DNA of 64,000 bases from CAYZXT01 sp964482515 (GTDB taxonomy: Bacteria > Elusimicrobiota > Elusimicrobia > FEN-1173). The translations under genes and the position numbers were made by a program. Location: NCBI GenBank assembly GCA_964482515.1, contig CAYZXT010000012.1:1-64000 (forward strand). Reading direction: 5' to 3'. Below are positions 51,401 to 56,982 of this stretch, in pieces; the first letter of the stretch is position 1; each line of letters opens with the position of its first letter. The notes beneath the pieces were generated by a model. The model was not told where the DNA came from and did not search any database. It was given only the letters and a program-made list of their open reading frames with translations.

Positions 51401-53657
51401 CCCCTGCTTCCGCGTTGTCCTCGACCGTCATCAGAATGTTGAACTCGATGCTCTTGCCCAGTTGCCGGAGGACGAAGGGGGCCCAGAAATAGAGGCCCGG
51501 ACGGCTTTCGATTTTGCCGGCCGACAGCGAGGATATCCCGGGGATATGCTCGGCCGCCTTTTGCAGGATTTTTTCATCGGCCGCGCCTTTGATCGCATCC
51601 AGTTCCAGGTTTTCCGCGCCCAGGTTGAGGCCGTATTGCAATCCGGTGAACACGCCGTTGAACTTCTTCGCTTCCATGAGCTCGTTCAGGTTGATTTTGT
51701 CCGATGTCACCCGCGGCGAAACCAGATAGATCTGTTCCCCGTTGAACATTTTCTCGATGGGGAGCGGGTCGTGGGCGAAGACGTCGAGGTAGTTGTTCTC
51801 CTTGGGGACTTCGTTGATCTTGGGCGTGACCACGACATAGGAGACGTCCTTCTGCCGGAGGAGCTGCGTGAGGCCCTCGGTGTGGAACCCGCCGGCCACG
51901 AGAACCGCGGAACTGGCGTTTTCCTTTTCGATCTTTTCCAGGAGGTTTTCGAGCAGGGCGTTGTTGCGGCCCATGGCATAGCGGCAAAAGTCCTCGTAGG
52001 GCTGGAGCATAGTGGCGAAGGGCAGGGTCCGGACAGATTGATTATCCGAAGGCGTTGCTCCCTGTTCCGAGCCTGCGGATGTCGGCGCCAAAGGAACCGC
52101 TTCGGCGGGCGTCAACGCCAGCGTCATGCCGAGGGGCCCGGCCACGTCCTTGAGCCTGTCGGCGATTTTAAGGAGTTCGTTTTTGTTCTGATCGTAATAA
52201 AGCCAGTCCGGCATGGTCATGGTATGCTGCGTCAGTTTTTCCAGCAGGAGGAGGTTCCGGTTGATGGCCACCATCTTTTTCTGCTCGGGCGTGACGGCCA
52301 GCGCGTCTTGGGCGGATTCTTCGGCGTTGGAAAGCTCCACCAGCAGCTCGTTCCGGTTGATCTGCTCGGCCAGCAGGACGTAGGTGATGTAGGAATTCAG
52401 CTGCGGATAGAGTTCAAGGTCGATTTTATTTTCATGGCAAAGCTTGCGAAGGAAGCGGTGGTAGTCTCCGTATCCCATGCGGCCGAGGCGGTAGAGCAGG
52501 CTCTGCTGCACCAGGTACGAGAGGCTGTCCTCGGAGAGTTTCTTGGCCATGGCTTCCACCAGCTGCAGCCGCTCCGATTCCACCCGCTTGAAATCCAGGG
52601 ATTCCTCCCAATCCAGGGCGTTCAGGAGGATCCGCAGGTTCGGGAAACGCATTTCGCTGTTCCGTTGGGCGTCCATGAGGTAGCGGACGTAGGATCCCAA
52701 TCCCTCCTGGCGGTTCTTGTAGGCGCCGTAATGCCGGTCGAACTCCTTGAGTTTCGGCGAGTAGGAACCGGCTTTCAAACGGAACATCGCGTCCTTCAAC
52801 TCCTTGAGGAAAGCCGACATGCCGGGTTTGTATTTCACCGAATCCTTGAAGGCCTGGATGTTGCTCTCGTATTTCGACATGTCCTCCACGCCCCACAGCA
52901 GCGGCGGCTGCGGCGCGGTGATCCCCACGAACTCCGGCCCGCCGATGGTCCCGGATTTCATGAAATATTCCGCGATCCCCTTGGTGATCGCCGCGTCGGG
53001 GAACGAACGGTAGGGATCGAGGGCGAATTCCCCCTGCGCGCCCTCCAGTCCCACCAGGGTGATGCCGCGTTCCTCCCGCAGGCCCTGGATCAGGGACGCC
53101 ATGTTTCTCTGCGCGTCCTCGATGCCGTGGGCGTCCTGGATGTGGATGATGATCGGCGCGTCCGGGGATTTCGAGAGATAGACGTCGCGGATGGCGCCGT
53201 AGGGCAGGATGAGGCTGGAGATCCAGGTCGGCGTGTTTTTGCCGTCGTTGCGGACGGCGGCTTTCAAGTCTTCGCGGATCATTTTCCCCGTCGATGGCAG
53301 GCCGTTGGTGACGGATTCGGACATGCCGAATTCCAGGTTGGTGGCTTTGGGAAGCTGGGCGAGGAGCTGGTATTGTTCGGCGGAGAGCCCGCGGTTTTGT
53401 CGTTCGGCGGCCAACCCGATGTTGGCGACGTTGTCGGCAAGCTCCGCGCTTTTCTTCATGCGGTTGGCGGCGTTCCGGCGTTCCGCCCAGAAAGCGCTCT
53501 CCGCGGAATAGGCCGTCAGGACATTCGAGTAAAAAAAGACCGCCGAGACGAGAAAGGCCGTGACGGTCTTCGCGTCTCTAAATGACGGCAGGAAGGAGCA
53601 TTTCGTCGCTGGTTTTGTGAGCACTTTATTCCCGTTTTCCCTCGATTTTAATCTCAA
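39459..53657 (-). CDS. Giant membrane protein 2: ChaN-like, HExxH domains, repeated membrane modules with enzyme-like cargo
   Basis: Uninterrupted 4,732 codons; start TTG 53657 or GTG 53624 (GGGAA seven bases upstream). Order: (1) membrane segment about 33-52, then ESAFWAERR; (2) about 150-650 ChaN/TraB/EreA-like domain with IIIHIQDAHGIEDAQ, LVGLEGAQGEFALDP and AVLVAGGFHTEGL; (3) two helices about 865-940; (4) HExxH domain FHEAIHAYQG (H1101); (5) membrane module A1 about 1357-1506 with FMKGH (H1443) and HFVYN (H1491); (6) helical domain ending in THERTHKTHH (HExxH, H1893); (7) module A2, near-identical to A1, about 2059-2208; (8) LAHEIQHAVNH (HExxH, H2602); (9) membrane module about 2680-2815 with IEELGIQRG, FVKNH and HFAWN; (10) about 3040-3350 xylose-isomerase-like barrel (GLSGVEVAMDFL, MPEHTSLIGP, GEIHNNQNVG); (11) cyclic-nucleotide-binding-like domain about 3460-3605; (12) module B1 about 3633-3793; (13) Rossmann-like domain; (14) module B2 about 4120-4278; (15) methyltransferase-like domain with YLEVGSGADLYLIAVG about 4312-4328; (16) alpha/beta tail. 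It is probably an envelope-spanning multi-domain protein of unknown role. Confidence 0.8.
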   Translation of the reverse strand: MRLKSRENGNKVLTKPATKCSFLPSFRDAKTVTAFLVSAVFFYSNVLTAYSAESAFWAERRNAANRMKKSAELADNVANIGLAAERQNRGLSAEQYQLLAQLPKATNLEFGMSESVTNGLPSTGKMIREDLKAAVRNDGKNTPTWISSLILPYGAIRDVYLSKSPDAPIIIHIQDAHGIEDAQRNMASLIQGLREERGITLVGLEGAQGEFALDPYRSFPDAAITKGIAEYFMKSGTIGGPEFVGITAPQPPLLWGVEDMSKYESNIQAFKDSVKYKPGMSAFLKELKDAMFRLKAGSYSPKLKEFDRHYGAYKNRQEGLGSYVRYLMDAQRNSEMRFPNLRILLNALDWEESLDFKRVESERLQLVEAMAKKLSEDSLSYLVQQSLLYRLGRMGYGDYHRFLRKLCHENKIDLELYPQLNSYITYVLLAEQINRNELLVELSNAEESAQDALAVTPEQKKMVAINRNLLLLEKLTQHTMTMPDWLYYDQNKNELLKIADRLKDVAGPLGMTLALTPAEAVPLAPTSAGSEQGATPSDNQSVRTLPFATMLQPYEDFCRYAMGRNNALLENLLEKIEKENASSAVLVAGGFHTEGLTQLLRQKDVSYVVVTPKINEVPKENNYLDVFAHDPLPIEKMFNGEQIYLVSPRVTSDKINLNELMEAKKFNGVFTGLQYGLNLGAENLELDAIKGAADEKILQKAAEHIPGISSLSAGKIESRPGLYFWAPFVLRQLGKSIEFNILMTVEDNAEAGEALAAKDLSPLKTAPVLDGQVDVNGTTIHFEVRPARMNGLSRWVFGKLLGTVVKNKNELPAAGKSKMGVLSFDSIRSGLGTLMQQGALAAVLPIADIGAFVAPASASLAVHSPLLPALAAFAAIIAAVALLARINFRIRLRTEVVLLATLLVVAVLALPMFTRKTQAIDLTPTPIVLKTTAVPADIKSAAEATLAPTVTRNQTAAPTATATNQEAAREIERYKVMLDQALESYPSDETILTRDEMRDVLLNGMTNIMNASPDLGTLVFSQIRGIQFTTKFPNGQPLQSAGMTDGIEFINPYFYGSLSPSSDYNTWNMQNFYQMLNDGNLPTRAQFIQFVTFATSADQFHEAIHAYQGNYGVSSDPTALTALLDSGNADMPINEAIRLFSAELSGPKKTTNITAAERERQAYIGEWLAGRILGSTPNGAFFMAQHSGDPGVDGTAFGGVLGQIHSGQFEADKAGVLTALGWIEDQINQSGHHVIHFTQLNEEVDENRQPKGTFALQLTIDGEPSDGAYPFVRFRYEFVDGNFITIIVDQTNISPSLPNSSNAVAQSSFLPGLFLMITSAFGRLFGRTQRGNALGRRYIYYESTLDEMSAPRDTYASMAGEEAKYSAPVTELPYTTPFLAAFASQVGGVDIPFSTRVLAFALSVVLVAATFIDLHFLGGLPAARPVALGIWAYFAGSFFMKGHAHLGYEPAQMKSLGKVGMTLSFVTALSAVALPGLGGIVLGLILNVLGHFVYNLGVDKGRWDGPMASMMNPKGLPVSPLPGASNGFGLGIGTAISVAAQRLELMHLEDEHMDRIIIAKDDIRQKIFNRITERALIEEQQQEAINTLETVKRIINERAIMQIRPLIYSSNNFLVSLGFSGDEEGLLLPDDVFIMSEFQPFLPQLLFQTAWHITYLGDSTKSNPDYEKASRIALFGTEAVADFDNFINGYVNDGLARVIEGPWSDFIRIVETGTVEEIQKFARWLKEDVIMVTRERGLTRDLLTIVDLIIISLEEVTDNPSSYPQVRNRLSLMWIDFAEEYLVPLGFYGSLDLVHDEDSGRYYFDDTMFRVLDRYDEKLPDNSRLSVVTGTRIDRTNTEKSWGGHSTPAWFNGIFIDIDAINKVVDGLQNNPIFDGLSRDEIFRLVFHNTYTHERTHKTHHRSGINYSLQDNLGIPSGVYSERWKAHVINAVSSELVAHLAELAFSESVPYAIFHISSQISDKFLKTKPQYFWTSRWIITYLARKLNLIPQNQWLNPDDTTTLAHVYKALLQRPDEVRDAAKKLFGWAYPGLPGPFDAPKGKNASKPDSFISTQPGYSSMAGEEAKYTAPVTELPYTTPFLAAFASQVGGVDIPFSTRVLAFALSVVLVAATFIDLHFLGGLPAARPVALGIWAYFAGSFFMKGHAHLGYEPAQMKSLGKVGMTLSFVTALSAVALPGLGGIVLGLIINVLGHFVYNLGVDKGRWGGPIASMIAGGDSPMEVAMQDISTISEMLANGVILDEWTLEKAKTALDTIIKGTRVLPDARIDRRDIIMRLGDIFLLVEGAFASEPDIPLVDLLAGLLNNDEFLTMDQKTAGQITHRLLTVYNDKNLGRARVMEASALMGNAQNPAQVLAEIIGVEEMPPELNVEFSHRHSTLVIQMEHDLINQMGLLPASPVQAGAVTLDPAIQAICREFPEYTLIYFQDEFIASLAGHEFYTSSPYNFVNYSQAYMLELVEILAKRFPDNTPEMNWAYAMDAFSDDNDTWKAVRKFIWEQQLFVKNFIEVLAAQEVTINPDVSFERAIMNASDQIRAMLQFIPITEFESLFSSYVASLEEQYLTEDLQDELSSSVRRTKDKAGIQGFFDSVRNVVVTSSLRNLAHEIQHAVNHLYTLLPIIQNALPSTVAFSRKLQLVETAPAEGRHTPQKPLLVADDNKGTPLGMSPWQATQQATNDLIDKKAPKWVANNRIPRLIAVSLIEELGIQRGVGSLIEGRVPAIIASILFKAALATSNPFLFLAVGVALLITAFGQYQFVKNHDNLAGEAFGRTVATVMFNLVAVLPVMLPQVFGPISMATPFVGIILSMLAHFAWNLLSSLEMTQGKVPRRTSIRNVRAYINRISYSLPSVPGAKERSFAISEEALAQAFKEVDSRIMEAKSGSDIVLRKRLQEIRSSTAMMAKLAMVRQHSKTDEALRKEIVKMSTPEPFLQLLRQNQDARFNRLYEIASDNKEVWSFVALQYLSAKATSRDTAELNKAFLIKISGALSDLPDLPDPEDMENTSLDRINEWVARSGIPAKTEEIAASIRSTYGRPAYPQAMDAPIFSSFWDTPGTDKDLRIQYEDSYSLFAAVEYALARGLSGVEVAMDFLAWDSSKRLGGEYTDRELDRMNEMATLLNVQMPEHTSLIGPALMLEDAADNVELIKEQIRKASRVRGADNTAVVHIATTKGPEMKKAFRRYAELVLEAHNTGTGFRIVFENYFSKGSNTKATEADFPSASEFMDAFEAIAEIVAKKNPAAVANMATLADVAHFNLNGEDPVVSVYTIRKRLKAFSIKYGVPYERLLGEIHNNQNVGKTAHFAGWSDDIHAPVSMLGPIEIFATNALAAREMPDIKHTIEQIDHPSKTDIELMSSSKKAGKLINKHHFEKGAQLFNEVIKKLVNEDPAFWYLLIRTTAEETSIIERAYTELAAYYIALKSNRNDPAAQKLLSFYEDFYGEGVTAEDLLIAHFRLRMDQFVIEGKVVEFSHYESFPGRITIKSVGELDEQKFPEITPGVRTLMSQGNIVTPENDFAFIILPGEVKSGSLGRFSYTDTQIHIGELEHSMIYGEGAALAMALATKESKKPVVTRNATITVRDDAKVVVIPIQTLIDMIKRNPVLKQLLQDVAAKRDYTSRSAEETAKQIQTAETPDLADNEPTASILGSEYRGIAVLWEAVYALPFAFMFVKPLLQRMGRADLADRIGETRYSTPVGLAGSVTFSLGVVAAIVSQTWIVMIASVVLWSLASAYVFSGAHKGKSTTDRIKLGVLGFVMAGALYTPALLFVAGLGLQSLPLLLAVGLLLNIAFHAFNNFVLAPRGIMPVGNVFGALFNHRFTLWAIKGGILNPALVFHDYMIKRIVNSDNRPGLKVLYGGAGADISNVILSTDADDFYFAARYPGISVKTLSELPLAYPNERYKDHKFSKGYGVSGVGGDLDRAHAINGTLYTELKALNVDINSITYFEDDYGIPSLSFMWDYPNLDGSPGQPRLRTIHLVNIDDMTRLDEVTDDNRILLNVLSQEQFDIYYQRAPYYMPLSYLRKGSQEARRLNISDEYLQATPFLEVVDRAMKPGSYYLTDDTAIDPINGRSSTINMRENFPLPYNQIEIDMNEVIEQFHKYHLTPGYGISIQVRQKLTDEEEPHSEPTASILGSEYRGIAVLWEAVYALPFVFLFVKPVLRLINPQLANRVGGTRGTTAVGLAGSVTFSLGVVTAIVSQSWIVMIASVFLWSLASAYVFSGAHKGKSTTDRIKLGVLGFVMAGALYTPALLFVAGLGLQSLPLLLAVGLLLNIAFHAFNNFVLAPLGMGPIGSLLDTFKTNGTPAEDVGKILFKNAQSYLEVGSGADLYLIAVGAQLGLSSVTSTDMDPTHEDFTGKLVWQGSFMKANGLSNDPVTFIQGDFTKQTIDHRLLESYDAVGLPAIIGAPGVTDDAGRQIAEKIILRLKDGGLLFVASKSSREFDYATSVTKETIKRLGYSWEEIERGSGYSADDRFPWMILKVSKSNETGIERSSPLTEERTPVPVTSKITHDTWAFVLKSILDTNNSVSATAQVDEFLQLVRNGAAGKQPSPSDHKKMEDLLVELRDALSEANVANAQDIMGQLTAWIAPRDEELPSNTVDTVFSVRAEDLKGTVKQEIRDAYAAVRHRANKGTVIVIVKGKSSLTADQITKKLQGKSGETFASKQVILPVTDRLISLPDISENPALKGMTLSQEPAVVGNKDDFALDQGRFQPEYYSYSIAAVLDKAIQLMQLVAQYA
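40825..41300. repeat. Membrane-module repeat B, copy 2, within giant gene 2
   Basis: About 475 bases nearly identical to 42280-42755 (offset 1,455 bases) except for a diverged ~75-base centre (near 41140-41220). It encodes TASILGSEYRGIAVLWEAVY to NIAFHAFNNFVLAP, with FSGAH and HAFNN motifs. The copies precede different soluble domains. Confidence 0.9.
42280..42755. repeat. Membrane-module repeat B, copy 1, within giant gene 2
   Basis: The partner of 40825-41300. The two ends are almost base-identical over more than 300 and 70 bases, while the middle encodes different residues (MGRADLADRIGETRYSTPV here, INPQLANRVGGTRGTTAV in the other copy). This is consistent with a recent duplication or gene conversion. 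Confidence 0.9.
47035..47484. repeat. Membrane-module repeat A, copy 2, within giant gene 2
   Basis: A 450-base block almost identical to 49141-49590 (offset 2,106 bases, a multiple of three). It encodes AGEEAKYTAPVTELPYTTPF to LGHFVYNLGVDKGRW. Only a few substitutions are visible, such as GATGAT for GAGTAT. Confidence 0.92.
49141..49590. repeat. Membrane-module repeat A, copy 1, within giant gene 2
   Basis: The partner of 47035-47484. The repeat ends coincide with the ends of the membrane module in the protein, so module and DNA repeat are the same unit. Confidence 0.92.
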
Positions 53658-53879
53658 AAACCATGACCAACGTACCTATAAGTGACAACGTAAGTATAAG
53701 CGGGGTCGGGAAATTTCGCCTTACCAAAAAGTAAATTTAATGTAAATACTCGACGGAATTTCATCCGCTTATGGATAATGAGCGAAATCAGTATTATGAG
53801 CAAACGAAAAATTTACATGGACGGGAGTTCTAAATGCAAAAAAACAACCAATTCTAGGGGGTGATCGGACGGGCGGCGG

Positions 53880-54548
53880 CTATAGGCCGAGTTTACTCAG
53901 GAATTCCTCGAGGGAATGGGCGTGGAAGAAGCGGTTTTTTCGTTTTTCGGCGCCGAGGGAACTGGTGATCCCCTCGGGCGAATAGTTGTGTCCAGGGTAA
54001 AGGACGGTGTCGTCCGGGAGTTTGGACAGTTTGTTGTTGAGGCTTTCGAAAAGCTCGTAGGGGTTTCCCCCGGGCAGGTCGCAGCGGCCGCAGGTCCCGA
54101 TGAAAAGCGTGTCGCCCGCGATGAGGTTGTTGTCCACCAGGAAACATTGCGACCCCGGCGTGTGCCCCGGCGTATGGAGGAACGTGAGCGTGGTTTCCCC
54201 GAGTGTCAATTTGTCTCCGGATACGACGAACCTCAGGTTCTCCTCCGGCAGGAAACCGAAGATCCCGGTTTGCACGGCTTTTTTGTTGATGTCGACTTCC
54301 CGCTTGTTCAAATAGACCGGCATGTCCTTGGTTTTCAAAAGCGTGTCGATGGCGTTGCAGTGGTCGTAATGGGAATGGGTGATGAGCGCGCCTTCCACGG
54401 AATAACCGTCGGCTTCGGCGGTTCGCAGCACGTCTTCCACGTTCCAGGCCGGGTCCACGATCCAGCACTTCTTCGCGGCGGCGTCGCCCACGAGGTATTG
54501 GAAGTTCTGCATCGGGCCGATCTCGAGCTGTTTGAGATAGAGGCTCAT
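53880..54548 (-). CDS. Metallo-beta-lactamase-fold hydrolase (glyoxalase II-like)
   Basis: A 222-residue protein with the MBL metal motif THSHYDHCNA (HxHxDH), TPGHTPGSQCFLVDN, GDTLFIGTCGRCDLPGG and YPGHNYSPEG. The pattern fits the YcbL/GloB-like group that hydrolyses thioesters, often without strict glutathione use. Length (~220) fits the single-domain form without the GloB C-terminal domain. The ATG overlaps the stop of the upstream HAD gene as ATGA. Confidence 0.88.
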   Translation of the reverse strand: MSLYLKQLEIGPMQNFQYLVGDAAAKKCWIVDPAWNVEDVLRTAEADGYSVEGALITHSHYDHCNAIDTLLKTKDMPVYLNKREVDINKKAVQTGIFGFLPEENLRFVVSGDKLTLGETTLTFLHTPGHTPGSQCFLVDNNLIAGDTLFIGTCGRCDLPGGNPYELFESLNNKLSKLPDDTVLYPGHNYSPEGITSSLGAEKRKNRFFHAHSLEEFLSKLGL

Positions 54549-55216
54549 GGAAGCACCGGCAATACGCGCTTTCGTTTCGCGCCCTTACCCGCCGGCGCCG
54601 GCAGGGAGACCGTCTTCAAGAAGCGCAACAACAACTTTTTGACGGAGCCGCGGCCGCGGTAGTGGATGGCGCGCATCCCGAGCTTGAGGGCGGCGGCCAC
54701 GTGCTCGGGCCGGTCGTCGATGAAGATCATCTCGCGGAGCGGGACCTTGGTGTGCCGGGCCAGCGAATGGAAGATCCGGCGGGACGGTTTCATGGCGCCC
54801 GCCAGGTGGGACCCGTAGGGCCATCGCGCGGCCCGCATGGCCGGATAGCGCTTGAACATGTATTTCCAGTGCAGCGCGTTGGTGTTGGAGAGGATGGCGG
54901 TCGGATAGCGGCGCGATAAATCCTTCAGAAGACGAAGGTGTTCCTGCACGGGCGAGAAGATGTCGTTGAAGGCGGCGCAGAACTGCGGGAAGCTCATGGA
55001 GAGGCCGTGCTTCTTCTTCACGTGGTCGTAGACGGCGCGTCCGGAAATTTTTCCTTCTTCAAAGGAATTCCCGAAGCGCGTTCCCCAGAGGTCCTTGATC
55101 AGCTTCCGGCCCACCCCCGGTTCGATGCGGTCGAAATTACGGGCGGCGCGTTCGAGGCTGAAGCGCAGGAGGACGTTGCCGATATCAAAAACAATGAGGG
55201 GTTTTTTGTGATTCAT
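54545..55216 (-). CDS. HAD-superfamily hydrolase (YihX-like)
   Basis: A 223-residue HAD phosphatase-like protein: IVFDIGNVLLRFSLERAA (motif I with Gly-Asn after the nucleophile Asp), ILSNTNALHW (motif II), and FIDDRPEHVAAALKLGM (motif IV). The alpha-helical cap lies between motifs I and II. The Asp two after the nucleophile, the usual general acid, is replaced by Gly, as in several HAD-IA proteins annotated only as hydrolases. The Arg/Lys-rich C-terminal tail (KGAKRKRVLP) is unusual. It is translationally coupled to the MBL hydrolase downstream; the substrate is unknown. Confidence 0.85.
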   Translation of the reverse strand: MNHKKPLIVFDIGNVLLRFSLERAARNFDRIEPGVGRKLIKDLWGTRFGNSFEEGKISGRAVYDHVKKKHGLSMSFPQFCAAFNDIFSPVQEHLRLLKDLSRRYPTAILSNTNALHWKYMFKRYPAMRAARWPYGSHLAGAMKPSRRIFHSLARHTKVPLREMIFIDDRPEHVAAALKLGMRAIHYRGRGSVKKLLLRFLKTVSLPAPAGKGAKRKRVLPVLP

Positions 55217-55224
55217 ATGTACTT

Positions 55225-55325
55225 AGGTCGTCATCCCGGAATGCTTCTGTCCGGGATCCAGAGAGCAAAATCATTGAAAAGATATCCAATCATGGATTCC
55301 GGCCAACCGCATGCCGGAATGACGG
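55225..55325. repeat. Palindromic intergenic repeat (REP/BIME-like)
   Basis: Between the nitrilase and HAD genes. One arm reads GTCATCCCGGAATGCTTCTG, and the mirror-related end GGATTCCGGCCAACCGCATG is followed by CCGGAATGAC. The GTCATYCCGG and CCGGAATGAC ends match those of the elements at 62339 and 22803, with a longer spacer. No gene is in this gap. Confidence 0.65.
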
Positions 55326-55348
55326 ACGGAAAAAATGCCTGACGAATT

Positions 55349-56119
55349 TTAGGCATACGACTCGGGCCGTCTGTCCCGCAACAGGTCGTTGTAAGAGTTC
55401 ATCTTTTTGTTTCGCGCCTTCTTCGGGTCGATCAATAACGTTCCGGTCTCGGGCCGCGTGCCGGACGCGCGTCTCAGCACTTCGCCGCGGGGCGAGACGA
55501 TCTGGGACTGGCCGATGAAGCTCAGCCCGCGTTCGCTTCCGACCCTGTCGGCCGTGACCGCGAACACCCGGTTTTCCAGGCAGCGGATCTTCATGCCTTC
55601 CGGACACCACGGCAGGACCAGGTTGGCCGGATGGGCGATGATTTCCGCGCCCCGGAGCGCCAGGGTCCGGACCGATTCGGGGAAGAACCAATCGAAGCAA
55701 ACCATTAGTCCGACCTTCACCCCGCCGACGTCGAACACGCGGAAGCCGAGGTTTCCGGGCGAAAAGAACTTTTTTTCCTCGGCGAAGAGATGGATCTTCC
55801 TATAAAGGTAAGTGTGCGTCGGCGTCGCCAGGACGGCGGAGTTGTAGAAACGTTTCCCGTCCCGTTCCGCGAACCCCGCGGCCACGCCGGTTTTACGCCG
55901 GCGCGCGTATTCCTGAAGGGCCAGGACGGTCGCCCCCCCTTTGAAAGGCTCGGCGACGCGCGCCACCTCTTTTTTCGATCGGAAGTTGTATCCGGAGTTG
56001 AACAATTCGGGGAGGACGATCAGGTCCGCGTTGGTCCGCTCCAGGGATTTTAACGCCGAATCCAGGTTCTCCCGCGGGGACAGGAACTTCGGTTTCGTTT
56101 GAAGGTAGGCGACGCGCAT
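55349..56119 (-). CDS. Carbon-nitrogen hydrolase (nitrilase superfamily)
   Basis: A 256-residue protein with the Glu-Lys-Cys triad of the superfamily: LIVLPELFNSGYNF (Glu), YRKIHLFAEE (Lys) and GLMVCFDWFFPESVRTLAL (Cys). It belongs to the amidase-type branch (omega-amidase, beta-ureidopropionase and N-carbamoylputrescine amidase relatives) and probably hydrolyses a linear amide in the cytosol. The ATG has a -10-like TATAGA eight bases upstream and no ribosome site. Confidence 0.9.
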   Translation of the reverse strand: MRVAYLQTKPKFLSPRENLDSALKSLERTNADLIVLPELFNSGYNFRSKKEVARVAEPFKGGATVLALQEYARRRKTGVAAGFAERDGKRFYNSAVLATPTHTYLYRKIHLFAEEKKFFSPGNLGFRVFDVGGVKVGLMVCFDWFFPESVRTLALRGAEIIAHPANLVLPWCPEGMKIRCLENRVFAVTADRVGSERGLSFIGQSQIVSPRGEVLRRASGTRPETGTLLIDPKKARNKKMNSYNDLLRDRRPESYA

Positions 56120-56127
56120 GGCATGAT

Positions 56128-56133
56128 TCTATA
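56128..56133 (-). promoter_or_regulatory. Putative -10 box just upstream of the nitrilase gene
   Basis: TATAGA on the minus strand, with eight bases to the ATG at 56119. It is one of several cases in the window of a -10 box abutting the start codon. Confidence 0.3.
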
Positions 56134-56195
56134 ATTTTCGGTCCGATTCTCAAAAATTCCCGGCTTCGGGATGGGAAGAAAAGTTGTGGGAGGTA

Positions 56196-56224
56196 TTGAT
56201 ATTCCTTTGATTTCAATATATAAA
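56196..56224 (+). promoter_or_regulatory. Sigma-70 promoter with -10 box six bases before the ATG
   Basis: TTGATA (56196-56201), 17 bases, TATAAA (56219-56224), then only six bases to the ATG at 56231. The position fixes that ATG as the start and predicts a leaderless message. Confidence 0.55.
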
Positions 56225-56230
56225 CTCTTC

Positions 56231-56974
56231 ATGCCCCGGTTCGCTTTTAAGAAAATTCTCATCACGGCCGCGTTCTGTCTTTCCTGGACGTGCGTTTTGA
56301 TTCCCTCCCCCCTCCATGCCGACGAATTCGGGTCATCCAAAAACAGCCAGGACATGGATGATGCGGTCTATTTCTATGAGAACGCATCGACGGAGGAGGA
56401 TCCCGATTATTCCCGTTTTTATAATGACGAGGACCGGATACCCTGGCTGTTCCTTCTCACGGTCAACGGCGGATACAATCAGCTGCTCAAGGGGTACAAG
56501 GGATACGACAATCTCGGCAACGCCGGAATCGACTTGTATATGAGGCCCGGGCGGCTGCGCGTTGAAGCGCCGGGATGGAAGGAACATTTGATGTTCCGGT
56601 TGTCCGCCGATTATTTCCCCCTCCAGGTCCCCGAAGGCGTTTACGGTCTGACGGAAGACATGTACGGGATTTCCGGGGCCCTCCTGTTCAAAGCTTTTAC
56701 GCTGTCCCGCCCGGAATCCGATCAATGGGTCCCTTTTTTGGGAATAGGCGTCGGCCATTATCTGGACCGCGTGACGCTGGATACGCCGGCTTCCGGAAAG
56801 ATCGCGGGCACGCACAACCATTTCGGGGCCAACGCCTCGCTCGGCTTGTTCACGCCGGTGTTCTTTGGGCGCCTGCACCTGATCCCCGAAATCCGGTTTC
56901 ACACGCTTAAGATCCCGGACGATTCCTGGTCCATGAACCTGACCTATCAGGCCGGATTGGCGTTCCAGTTTTGA
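56231..56974 (+). CDS. Outer-membrane beta-barrel-type protein
   Basis: The start at 56231 is supported by the promoter just before it and by the signal peptide MPRFAFKKILITAAFCLSWT ending in LHADE; the frame opens at 56171. The mature ~220 residues alternate hydrophobic and polar residues (LLTVNGGYNQLLKGYKGYDN, HLMFRLSADYFPLQV, VPFLGIGVGHYLDRV) and end with YQAGLAFQF. A terminal Phe with alternating pattern is the usual Bam-recognised last strand. It is probably an 8- to 10-strand barrel of the OmpA/OmpW kind. The VWA lipoprotein follows directly. Confidence 0.7.
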   Translation: MPRFAFKKILITAAFCLSWTCVLIPSPLHADEFGSSKNSQDMDDAVYFYENASTEEDPDYSRFYNDEDRIPWLFLLTVNGGYNQLLKGYKGYDNLGNAGIDLYMRPGRLRVEAPGWKEHLMFRLSADYFPLQVPEGVYGLTEDMYGISGALLFKAFTLSRPESDQWVPFLGIGVGHYLDRVTLDTPASGKIAGTHNHFGANASLGLFTPVFFGRLHLIPEIRFHTLKIPDDSWSMNLTYQAGLAFQF

Positions 56975-56982
56975 AGGGCGAT

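Noticed and set aside
51462..53585. 707-codon open frame antisense to the ChaN-like domain of giant gene 2
   Set aside because: Same reason: low-complexity Gly/Arg/His/Val/Phe composition, no ribosome site or motif, while the minus-strand frame has clear homology to giant gene 1.
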